Translations under genes and position numbers: made by a program
Notes under the pieces: model-generated
Database searches by the model: none
Told to the model about the DNA's origin: nothing
What the model saw: the letters and a program-made list of their open reading frames with translations, nothing else
Shown: in pieces, positions 29,721-36,828 of the stretch
Layout of the letters: each line of letters begins with the position of its first letter
How positions within the stretch are numbered: position 1 is the first letter of the stretch
DNA from: an uncultured Rikenella sp.
GTDB lineage: Bacteria; Bacteroidota; Bacteroidia; Bacteroidales; Rikenellaceae
Length of the DNA: 36,828 bases
NCBI RefSeq assembly: GCF_947628055.1
Contig: NZ_CANQYJ010000009.1
Span: 1-36,828 of the forward strand
Direction of reading: 5' to 3'

Positions 29721-29789
29721 GCGCATTGCTGACAAAGGAAAGACAACGCAAAAGCCCATAGGCTTTTCGTTGAATTTCCGTCAGCGCGC
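29721..29789. repeat. Long multi-segment hairpin between truB and queA
   Basis: Paired segments, outside to inside: GCGC / GCGC, GCTGAC / GTCAGC, GGAAA / TTTCC, CAACG / CGTTG, AAAAGCC / GGCTTTT, loop CATA; about 27 pairs with small bulges. There is no U-tract and no similarity to the dispersed element that I can see. It may be an RNA processing or attenuation structure in the truB-queA transcript. The rest of 29562-29851 holds no gene. Confidence 0.65.
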
Positions 29790-29851
29790 AGCACAAAGGA
29801 ATTTTTCGGAAAGGCTCCGTTAACGAGAAAACAAGAAAATCACCATACAGA

Positions 29852-30901
29852 ATGAAACTTTCGCAGTACAAGTACGATTTTTCGCCTGACATGCTGGCGA
29901 AATACCCGGCCGAGAATCGCGACGAATCGCGCCTGCTCGTTTTCGACCGCAAGAGCGGAAAGATCGAGCACAAGATTTTCAAAGACATCATCGGTTATTT
30001 CCGGGAGGGCGATGTGATGATCTTCAACAACACGAAAGTTTTCCCGGCCCGGCTGTACGGCAATAAGGAGAAGACGGGGGCCGAGATCGAGATCTTCCTG
30101 CTGCGCGAGCTGAACCGCGAACAGCGGCTGTGGGATGTGCTGGTCGACCCGGCGCGCAAGATACGGATCGGGAACAAACTCTATTTCGGCGACGATGACG
30201 CGCTGGTGGCGGAGGTGATCGACAATACGACTTCGCGGGGCCGGACGCTGCGTTTCCTGTTCGACGGCGATTACGACCAGTTCAAGGCGGCTCTCTACAA
30301 GTTGGGCGAAACGCCGCTGCCGCGGTGGATACGGCCCAAGGTGGAGCCGATCGATGCGGAACGCTATCAGACGATCTATGCCAAGGTCGAGGGGGCGGTA
30401 GCGGCGCCGACGGCGGGGCTGCATTTCAGCAAGCATCTGCTCAAACGGCTGGAGATCAAGGGGATCGGTTGTGCGGAGGTGACGCTGCATGTGGGGCTGG
30501 GGAATTTCCGCTCGGTGGATGTGGAGGATTTGACGAAGCACAAGATGGATAGTGAGCAGATTTTCATCCCGGAGGAGGCGGTGCGGATCGTCAATGCGGC
30601 GCGGGCGAAGGAAAAACGGGTCTGTGCGATCGGCACTACGGTGATGCGGACGATCGAGAGTTCGGTCTCGACGGATGGCATGCTCAAACCGTTCGAGGGC
30701 TGGACGAATAAGTTCATTTTCCCGCCGTATGATTTCAGTGTGGCGAATGCGATGGTGACGAATTTCCATTTGCCGCTGTCTACGCAGCTGATGATGGTGT
30801 CGGCGTTCGCGGGCTATGAGCAACTGATGAAGCTCTACGAGACGGCTAAAAAGGAGGGGTATAAGTTCGGTACCTATGGCGATGCCATGCTGATCCTTTA
30901 A
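29852..30901 (+). CDS. queA: S-adenosylmethionine:tRNA ribosyltransferase-isomerase
   Basis: 349 residues. Converts preQ1 at the wobble position to epoxyqueuosine using the ribosyl part of SAM. Typical segments are [33 protein letters not shown], the central [14 protein letters not shown] (about 185-198), [25 protein letters not shown] and the C-terminal [18 protein letters not shown]. It ends the envelope/tRNA-modification series; element R6 begins directly at its stop codon. The start ATG before KLSQYKYDF matches the family. Confidence 0.97.
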   Translation: MKLSQYKYDFSPDMLAKYPAENRDESRLLVFDRKSGKIEHKIFKDIIGYFREGDVMIFNNTKVFPARLYGNKEKTGAEIEIFLLRELNREQRLWDVLVDPARKIRIGNKLYFGDDDALVAEVIDNTTSRGRTLRFLFDGDYDQFKAALYKLGETPLPRWIRPKVEPIDAERYQTIYAKVEGAVAAPTAGLHFSKHLLKRLEIKGIGCAEVTLHVGLGNFRSVDVEDLTKHKMDSEQIFIPEEAVRIVNAARAKEKRVCAIGTTVMRTIESSVSTDGMLKPFEGWTNKFIFPPYDFSVANAMVTNFHLPLSTQLMMVSAFAGYEQLMKLYETAKKEGYKFGTYGDAMLIL

Positions 30902-31359
30902 CGGTAGGTTTTATTGTACGTGTTCGGGAGGGAACTGTTCTCTTTAACTGCGCTTCGCTTGTTTTCCTCGCGTTATCTCGGCATAGTCCGCAAGCGGCCT
31001 CTGCTCTCGAAACGCTGCTCGGTTGTGAACAAAAGGAACCTATTGAGATGTTTGCGCATCTCTTGAGCCTGCCGGGTACCCTCGGCTTCGATTCTCTTGG
31101 GCCGGGAGCAATAGACCGCTCTTTATATTGCAATCCTTCGGATCGCCGACCTCTGCGCCCAGCGGCGAAGCCGCTCGGGGGGGTGGGTGCGAGGTCGAAC
31201 TAAGGTGCAGTAGAACGGTCTATTGCTCCGGCCCAAAGCAAACTCAATGCAAGAGGACTGCGGAGCCTAAGGAGTAGCGCAGCTATCTGAAAGTCTTTTG
31301 GGTACCTTTTCTTCAGAAAAGGTACGGTTCCATCCGGCACGGTGCTAAATAAACCTACG
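30902..31359 (-). repeat. Dispersed palindromic element, copy R6, with an insertion in a hairpin loop
   Basis: Minus orientation, 458 bp. Ends: CGGTAGGTTTTATTGTAC on the left and the complement of CGTAGGTTTATTTAGCACC on the right. Core: 18-bp inverted repeats at 31105-31122 and 31212-31229 (one mismatch) flanking the same cassette as R2 and R7. Arm A outer hairpin: GTACCTTTTCT-tc-AGAAAAGGTAC (31302-31325). The arm B outer hairpin is split: ctgttctcttt ends at 30945 and gtgaacaaaagg resumes at 31025, with 79 extra bases between. Confidence 0.85.
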
Positions 31360-31389
31360 ATTAATGACGAACCCGATGTCGCTTCCATA

Positions 31390-31425
31390 GATGCAGTCCG
31401 GAGTTTTTACACTCCGGACTGCATC
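31390..31425. repeat. Perfect 15-bp palindromic hairpin
   Basis: GATGCAGTCCGGAGT / ACTCCGGACTGCATC with loop TTTTAC, flanked by direct TTCCATAG sequences (31383-31390 and 31431-31438). There is no U-tract on the plus strand. It could be a bidirectional terminator remnant or a protein site. Bases 31426-31618 hold no gene; only small stems such as AAGGC / GCCTT and CCGC / GCGG are visible. Confidence 0.75.
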
Positions 31426-31618
31426 GCTATTTCCATAGAAACGATTATCTTTATCCCAGAACAATTCGTTCGTTCTTTGCATAGCTTCCGTACAAGAAAA
31501 GGCTAATAATCAAACACTAAGGCGATTTGCGCAACCCACAGGCTGCCTTCTCCCGCGGTTCGCCGGCAAGCGGCCCCCCCCTCCGCAAGAGAAAATCTCC
31601 TTGACAACAAATGAAGCA

Positions 31619-31732
31619 TAATACCCGAAGCTCTGAGTGTTACCAATCCTGGCATACGCTCAGGGCTTGTCGGGTATTAGGGTGTATTAGCCTACCTCTT
31701 GTACGGGCACGTTCCTGACGTATGCCTTTTTT
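31619..31732 (+). promoter_or_regulatory. Structured leader with terminator before the TonB-receptor-like gene
   Basis: Hairpin 1 pairs TAATACCCGA (31619-31628) with TCGGGTATTA (31670-31679) and AGCTCTGAG (31629-31637) with CTCAGGGCT (31659-31667), leaving a 21-nt loop. Hairpin 2 (GGCA-CGT / ACG-ta-TGCC, 31706-31726) is followed by TTTTTT (31727-31732), 16 bp before the start codon. The loop segment GGCATACG (31651-31658) is perfectly complementary to CGTATGCC (31719-31726), the 3' arm of hairpin 2, so a pseudoknot or alternative terminator pairing is possible. No known riboswitch motif (for example a B12 box) is recognised. Confidence 0.5.
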
Positions 31733-31748
31733 ATACCCCGGAAAGTCG

Positions 31749-34160
31749 ATGCGTATTTTTCTGACGTTTTTCATTATTTTTCTGTCTTTACACAACAAAA
31801 CAGCCGCACAGCAGGAAAACTCCGCCGCAGAACGCACCGCATGGCAGTTAGATGCGGACGAAAACACATTCCACTTCAGCTCCTTGCAAGCCTACGACAG
31901 CTATTTCAGACAAGCCACCGGCTTCGGATTCAGCTTCCTGCGCTACAAGCCGAGAGGCTACGACTGGCGCTACCGCGACCTCCGTATGGGTGGAGTCGCC
32001 CTCACCGACTGGTTCCGCGGCATACCGGCATGGAACGCCGTCAGCGGACTGACCTCCGTCGGTTCGGCCGTTTACGACCGCGACCAGACCGTCCCGGCCG
32101 CTATCGGACAGAACGAAGACCGGCAGATTCTGCCGTGGCAACAGCAAAAAGGCGGCAAAATCGCCCTCTCCACCTCCAACCGCACCTATAACCTCCGCGG
32201 CACCGCCGGCTACAACTCCGGCGAGAACGCGAAAAACGGCTGGGGCTATTCTCTTTTCGCCGGGCAGTCGTGGGGAGAATCCTATGTGATCGACGGCGTA
32301 TGGAACGACAGCTGGGCCGCATTCGGGTCAGTTTCCAAACGGTTCGGCGGCGGCCGGCACCGCATCGCGCTGACAGCGTGGTACGCCCCGACCGAACGGG
32401 CCTTGCAGTCAGCCTCCACCGCAGAAGCGTATAAACTGACAGGCAATAACTTATACAACCCCGCGTGGGGACGGTGGGGCGACAAAAAGCGGTCGGCAAA
32501 CGTGCGCGAGGCGCGGCAGCCGGTGGCGATGGTGACCCACGAATACGCCTCCGCGAACGAGAAACTGAAAATAACGACCACCCTTGCGGCGCGTTTCGGC
32601 ACCGAAAGCTATTCGGGCCTCGACTGGCAGAACGCCCCGAACCCGCGGCCCGACTACTACCGCAACATGCCGAGCTTCCAACCCGAGGGGAGCGAGATGC
32701 GGGAGATCGTAACGGAACTCTGGCGCACGGACGAGAACGTCCGTCAGATCGACTGGGCCGCGCTGGTCAGCCGGAACCGGTACGACTCGCCGCGGGCGCA
32801 TTACATTCTGGCCAGCCGGGTACGGGATTACCGCGAACTGACGCTGCAATCCGCGGCCGAATGGCAGCCGAACGACCAAACGCTCTTCCGGGGCGGCATC
32901 GGGCTCTTCGCAGCGGAGAATCTGAATTACAAGCGATTAGACGACCTGTTGGGGGCAGATTACTGGTTAGATGTGGACGTGTTCGCCGAGAATCCGGAGG
33001 ACGTCCAAAACCAGACGCAGAGCGACATGCGCCACCCGAACCGGCAGGTGCGCGAAGGGGAGCAGTTCGGTTACAAATATTCCATGCAGGCGCTCATGCC
33101 CCGGCTGTGGGTACGTTTCACGAAACGGCGGCACCAGTGGGATTTCGAGGCGGCGGGAGCTTTCGGTGTGGCGGCCTACCATCGCTTCGGGTACTACGAC
33201 AAGCAGAACTTCCCCGGGGCGCAGTCGTTCGGCTGGTCGCCGTGGCTGGCGCGGGCCGAGTGGCTCGTGCAGGGCGGCTTAGGTTACCACATCGGCAGCC
33301 GCTTCCGGGCCGGATTCCGCTTCACGGCGCAGAGACTGGCGCCGACGCCGCAGAACGCTTTCATTGCGCCGGAGTATCGCAATGCGCTGGTACCCGACCT
33401 CAAGAACGAGGACATTCTGGGGGCGGAGGTGAGCGTCGATTACCGCACGCCGTTCTTCCGGGCCTATTTCGGCGCGTTCGCCACGTCGTTCCGAAATCGG
33501 ACGGAGGTGCGGGATTTCTACGACGACCTGAACCATTTCTTTTGCAATTACCTGATGTCGGGCATCGATACGCGGCACGCAGGGATCGAGCTGGCGGCGG
33601 AAGTGCAGCTGGGGCAGCGGCTGTGGCTCCGCGCGGCGGGCGTGGTGTCGGACAATCGCTACACGTCGGACCCCACGGCCCTCGAATTGCAGGAAAGCAC
33701 GGGCGAGCAGGCCGGAACCGAAACGGTGTACTACGAAAGTCTCCACACGGCCGGCGGCCCGCAGACGGTCGGGGTGCTGGAAATCGAATACACGCCGCGG
33801 TCGTGGATATTTTCGGCGGCGGTGAACGGTTTTGCGGGGAGTTATATCGCTCCGGCTCCTCTGCGGCGCACGGCAAGAGCTTGGGAAAAGATCGATCACA
33901 GGATCGCTTTCGATCAGGAAAATCTCGGGGCGGGCGCGACGGTCGATCTTTTCGCAGGCCGCACGTTTTACCTAAGGGAGCTGCGGTTAGGCATTTATGC
34001 CGGGGTGAACAACGTGCTGAACCGCCGCAATATCCGCACCGGAGGTTACGAGGCGCTGCGGCTGCGCAAGAATGCGACGGGAAATTATCTGCCGCTGGAC
34101 TCGAAGTACTATTACGCGCAGGGGATCAATTTCTTCGTGACGGCTGCCTGTCGGTTCTGA
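31749..34160 (+). CDS. TonB-dependent receptor-like outer-membrane protein with short N terminus
   Basis: 803 residues. Signal peptide MRIFLTFFIIFLSLHNKTAAQ, then a short globular stretch with PRGYDWRYRDLRMGGVALTDWFRG, which matches the second half of the plug in Bacteroidetes receptors (usual RGYD...NGV...D motif). The remainder is barrel-like with aromatic strands, NPRPDYYRNMPSF, GVNNVLNRRNIRTGGYE and the C-terminal Phe (TAACRF). The usual N-terminal carboxypeptidase-regulatory-like domain and a TonB box are not visible, so energy coupling is uncertain. ATG 31749 is chosen over 31722 because it starts the signal peptide and 31722 lies inside the terminator hairpin. The ligand is unknown. 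It converges on priA. Confidence 0.8.
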   Translation: MRIFLTFFIIFLSLHNKTAAQQENSAAERTAWQLDADENTFHFSSLQAYDSYFRQATGFGFSFLRYKPRGYDWRYRDLRMGGVALTDWFRGIPAWNAVSGLTSVGSAVYDRDQTVPAAIGQNEDRQILPWQQQKGGKIALSTSNRTYNLRGTAGYNSGENAKNGWGYSLFAGQSWGESYVIDGVWNDSWAAFGSVSKRFGGGRHRIALTAWYAPTERALQSASTAEAYKLTGNNLYNPAWGRWGDKKRSANVREARQPVAMVTHEYASANEKLKITTTLAARFGTESYSGLDWQNAPNPRPDYYRNMPSFQPEGSEMREIVTELWRTDENVRQIDWAALVSRNRYDSPRAHYILASRVRDYRELTLQSAAEWQPNDQTLFRGGIGLFAAENLNYKRLDDLLGADYWLDVDVFAENPEDVQNQTQSDMRHPNRQVREGEQFGYKYSMQALMPRLWVRFTKRRHQWDFEAAGAFGVAAYHRFGYYDKQNFPGAQSFGWSPWLARAEWLVQGGLGYHIGSRFRAGFRFTAQRLAPTPQNAFIAPEYRNALVPDLKNEDILGAEVSVDYRTPFFRAYFGAFATSFRNRTEVRDFYDDLNHFFCNYLMSGIDTRHAGIELAAEVQLGQRLWLRAAGVVSDNRYTSDPTALELQESTGEQAGTETVYYESLHTAGGPQTVGVLEIEYTPRSWIFSAAVNGFAGSYIAPAPLRRTARAWEKIDHRIAFDQENLGAGATVDLFAGRTFYLRELRLGIYAGVNNVLNRRNIRTGGYEALRLRKNATGNYLPLDSKYYYAQGINFFVTAACRF

Positions 34161-34171
34161 ACCGCCGGCAA

Positions 34172-34205
34172 ACGGGGCAGCTTTCCGGGTCGGTTCGTGC
34201 CCCGT
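34172..34205. terminator. Hairpin between convergent genes
   Basis: An 8-bp stem ACGGGGCA / TGCCCCGT overlaps the first base of the priA stop codon (complement). It probably serves both the receptor gene and priA, though no clear U-tract follows. Confidence 0.45.
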
Positions 34206-36454
34206 TATTGCGGATCGGCTTCGGCGATGAGGTGCACCGCCGGAAACTGTTTCCGCACCTGCGTCAGGATCTCCGCAAGTATGGCCTTGGCTTTGGCCAC
34301 GGGGCGCTGCCGTTCGATGCGCAGCAGGATGTGGAAGATATGCAGGTTTTGCACCCGGTCGACCTGTGGCTCGAAAGGCGGCGAGACACGCCGCCCGAAT
34401 CGTTCGCGCAATAACGTTTCGCACTGTTGCGCCGCAGCTGCGGCCGACGGTTTGTCCGGGTGGCGGAACGTCAGGCGGAGCATCCGCACGTAAGGCGGGT
34501 AGAGCAGCTGCTGCCGTTCCCGCATTTCGTGGAGGTAGAACTTGTCGGGGTCGTGGTTCGCCACAGCGGTCAGCACGGGGTGGAGCCTCTGCGAGCTCTG
34601 GATCACCAGCTCGCCGCTGCCGTCGGCCGGGAGCAGGGCTTTCAGCTGCGTCAGCAGCTGGAAAGCCCGCTCGGCTGCCCGGAAATCGGGATGGGCCAGC
34701 ATGTTGTCGGCATTGATGACCCCCACCAGCCCGATATGTTCTCCCGCCTGCGCCGTGCGGGCGACCATCTGGGTGCCGACCAGTATGCCGGTTTCTCCCT
34801 CGGCCAGCTGGTCGAGGATCCGTCCCGCGGCTCCCGCGCCTTTCATGGTGTCGGTGTCCATGCGGGCGATCTTCGTGTCCGGGAAAAGTTCCGCGGCATA
34901 TTCTTCGATCCGTTCGGTGCCTATCCCGCGCGGGGTCAGCGCCCGCATGCCGCAGGCGGCGCATGCCGAGGTGTAGGGCTGCGACCAGCCGCAATAGTGG
35001 CAGACCAGCGCGGAGCTCTCTTTGTGATAAGTGAGCGTGACGTTGCAGTGCGGGCACGTGGGGGTGGCTCCGCAGTTCGCGCACTCCACGTATGGGGCGA
35101 ATCCCCGCCGGTTCTGGAACAGCACGGCCTGCCGCCCTTCGGCCAGCGTCTCGCCGATCCGCTTGTGCAGGTATTTCGAGATCAGCCCTTTGCCGCGTTC
35201 CAGCACGGTCACGACAGGCCGTTGCGTGCCGCTGGGCGCCGGAATGACGACGGAACCGTATTTGCCTGTTTCCGCCATGGCGTTGAGCCAGCTTTCGGCC
35301 GACGGGGCGGGACTGGCGAGCAGGGTTTTCGCCTGGTGCAGGTGGGCCAGCATCAGGGCCGCATCCCGGGCGTGGTACCGCGGCGCTGGGTCGCTCTGCC
35401 GGTAGTTCGGGTCCTGCTCGTTATCGACGATCGCCAGTCCTAACCGCCGAAATGGCAGGAAAAGGGCTGACCGGGTTCCGACGACAAGCCCGACGGTGTC
35501 GGGTTGTTCGATCATCCGCTGCCAGGCCGCACTCCGGGCCCGGTCGGTGAGCCGCGAGTGGTAAAATAGGCAGCGTGGCCCGAAAGCTGTCTGCAATGCG
35601 TTGGTGACTTGCGTGGTCATCACGGTGTCGGGCAGCAGCAGAAGGGCTTGCCGTCCCTGTGCGATCTCTTTCGCTGCCAGGGAAATGTATAATGGAATGG
35701 TCGTGGAGCGGGTTTCGCCGATCTCGCCGCTCAGCAGTACGGTGGGGTGTTTTTCAAAGGCTTCGGCGATTTGTCCGGCATAGGGCGAGGTGGTCTCGGG
35801 CAGCGCTGGGGCCGGATTGGAAGCGTTTGTGCGGCGAAGTGCGGAGGGTATGATTTCCTGTTGCTCCAGAATGCCGCGTTCGATCAGTTTCAGTATAACG
35901 GCTCCCGGAATAGCTTCGGTGATGTCGGCGCGCAGCACCCATAGTTGCTGTTCGTCCTGCGGATCGAGCACAGGCTCGCCGTCTGCGGCATGGGGCAGCT
36001 GGGCAAGATAGGCTAACAGGGCTTTGCTCTGTTTTTTCGCGCGGTGTATTTCGTCCAGTGTTTCGGCGATTTTGCGGGCTGTGCGGTACGGGGGGGCGAG
36101 GCGGACGAATAATTCGGCCGAAGGTTGGTAGCTGCTGTTCCGTATCCCAGCCGGCATGGCGGCTTTCAGCACTTCTCCGGGGGGGCAGAGGTAGTAGGAG
36201 GCTATCCATTCCCACAGCCGGATTTGTTCGGGCAGTACGAAGGGTTGTGTGTCTCGGATGTCGAGGATGTATTTCGGCCCGCTTCGGGATACTGGCGGGG
36301 TGTCGTGGAGACGCAGGACGATGCCTTCGCAGATTTTGCTTTTGCCGAGCGGTACGCGCACGCGCATGCCGGCTCCGATCGCTGTATGTTCGGGTACGGC
36401 GTAGGTGAAAACCGTTGGCGCGGCAATGGGCAGCAGTATGTCGGCAAATGTCAT
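34205..36454 (-). CDS. priA: PriA-like primosomal protein with degraded helicase motifs
   Basis: 749 residues, normal PriA length. The N-terminal DNA-binding domain, the central GTRSALFLPFRRLGLAIVD and PRYHARDAALMLAHL segments, and the zinc module with four CxxC pairs (CANC, CPHC, CHYC, CAAC) are present, as is NADNMLAHPDFRAAERAFQL. The ATPase motifs are not: motif I reads GEIGETRS (243-250) where GxTGSGKT is normal, motif II DNEQ (344-347) instead of DEEH, motif III ASPAPS instead of GTATPS, motif V ARTAQAG instead of TKGLDF, and QxxGRAGR (motif VI) is absent, replaced around QLKALLPADG. PriA loads the replisome at stalled forks; this one could do so without unwinding. The reading frame is intact, so it is not a simple pseudogene. 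ATG 36454 lies 13 bp from element R7. Confidence 0.88.
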   Translation of the reverse strand: MTFADILLPIAAPTVFTYAVPEHTAIGAGMRVRVPLGKSKICEGIVLRLHDTPPVSRSGPKYILDIRDTQPFVLPEQIRLWEWIASYYLCPPGEVLKAAMPAGIRNSSYQPSAELFVRLAPPYRTARKIAETLDEIHRAKKQSKALLAYLAQLPHAADGEPVLDPQDEQQLWVLRADITEAIPGAVILKLIERGILEQQEIIPSALRRTNASNPAPALPETTSPYAGQIAEAFEKHPTVLLSGEIGETRSTTIPLYISLAAKEIAQGRQALLLLPDTVMTTQVTNALQTAFGPRCLFYHSRLTDRARSAAWQRMIEQPDTVGLVVGTRSALFLPFRRLGLAIVDNEQDPNYRQSDPAPRYHARDAALMLAHLHQAKTLLASPAPSAESWLNAMAETGKYGSVVIPAPSGTQRPVVTVLERGKGLISKYLHKRIGETLAEGRQAVLFQNRRGFAPYVECANCGATPTCPHCNVTLTYHKESSALVCHYCGWSQPYTSACAACGMRALTPRGIGTERIEEYAAELFPDTKIARMDTDTMKGAGAAGRILDQLAEGETGILVGTQMVARTAQAGEHIGLVGVINADNMLAHPDFRAAERAFQLLTQLKALLPADGSGELVIQSSQRLHPVLTAVANHDPDKFYLHEMRERQQLLYPPYVRMLRLTFRHPDKPSAAAAAQQCETLLRERFGRRVSPPFEPQVDRVQNLHIFHILLRIERQRPVAKAKAILAEILTQVRKQFPAVHLIAEADPQ

Positions 36455-36467
36455 GTGCTAATTTTAT

Positions 36468-36828
36468 CCGTTCGTTTATTCTCCGCCTTATGGATGGAAC
36501 TGCCGCTTTCTTTCAAGAAAGCGGCGCAAAGAACTTTTGAGATAGCTGCGCTACTCCTTAGGCTCCGCAGTCCTCTTGCTTCGAGCTTGCTTTGGGCCAG
36601 GAGCAATAGACCGCTCTACTGTTCCTCAGTTCGACCTCGCGCCCACCCCCCGAGCGGCTTCGCCGCTGGGCGCGGAGGTCGGCGATCCAAAGGATCGCAA
36701 TATTAAGAGCGGTCTATTGCTCCGGCCCAAGAAGATCGAAAACAAGGGTACCCGGCAGGCTCAAGAGATGCGCAAGCATCTCAAAAAGTTTGGCTTCGCC
36801 TTCCTCCTGGCGCCTCGGCCATTCGAGC
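36468..36828 (+). repeat. Dispersed palindromic element, copy R7 (cut by window end)
   Basis: Starts with CCGTTCGTTTATTC just upstream of priA. Arm A: outer hairpin GCCGCTTTCTT-tc-AAGAAAGCGGC (36502-36525), TAGC-tgc-GCTA and ccttaggctccgcagtcctc. Core: perfect 18-bp inverted repeats GGAGCAATAGACCGCTCT (36600-36617) and complement (36706-36723). Arm B: aacaagggtacccggcaggc and GATGC-gcaa-GCATC, then the window ends. The inner cassette has the opposite orientation to that in R2. Confidence 0.85.

Overview
The window looks like a chromosomal segment of a GC-rich member of the Bacteroidetes, probably Bacteroidales and possibly Rikenellaceae/Alistipes-like; the rank below phylum is inference. Three things point there. 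The best promoter matches follow the Bacteroidetes form TTG / about 19 bp / TAnnTTTG (for example 2772-2802 and 20638-20668). The gene orders tRNA-Tyr, tRNA-Gly, tuf, tRNA-Trp, secE, nusG, rplKAJL, rpoBC and ftsX, DUF3098, uppP, truB, queA are typical of the phylum. The YfhO, large FtsX-like permease and RGYD-type TonB-receptor paralogues have Bacteroidetes character.

Layout. At 1-2.7 kb pyrE and a NUDIX hydrolase stand head to head, followed by a HTH/S24-type regulator whose catalytic Ser position is Ala and which has a palindromic operator candidate. At 2.8-17.8 kb lies the translation/transcription locus: two tRNAs, tuf, tRNA-Trp, a small membrane protein, secE, nusG, four ribosomal protein genes, rpoB and rpoC, closed by a strong terminator. 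At 18-22.3 kb are an FtsX-like permease, a secreted M48 metalloprotease and a probably frameshifted secreted-protein gene. At 22.5-23.6 kb a pair of short ChrA-type transporter genes lies on the minus strand. At 23.9-30.9 kb a plus-strand envelope/tRNA-modification series runs yfhO, ftsX, DUF3098, uppP, truB, queA. At 31.7-36.5 kb a TonB-receptor-like barrel with a structured leader converges on a priA-like gene.

Two signals stand out. First, seven copies (five complete, two cut by the window ends) of a 300-460 bp palindromic intergenic element occupy most of the larger gaps, including those between rplL and rpoB and between rpoB and rpoC. Each has terminal inverted repeats, two similar arms each with an outer and an inner hairpin, and a variable palindromic core. 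The outer hairpins change sequence between copies but keep pairing, and a shared inner cassette flanked by 18-bp inverted repeats is found in both orientations relative to the arms. Second, the PriA homologue keeps its fold landmarks and eight zinc-binding cysteines, but the ATPase/helicase motifs I, II, III, V and VI are all degraded, suggesting a natural helicase-dead replication restart protein. Further leads are a possible regulatory RNA leader before the TonB receptor, a predicted attenuator between rplL and rpoB, and a 143-bp palindromic element abutting the tRNA-Tyr 3' end.
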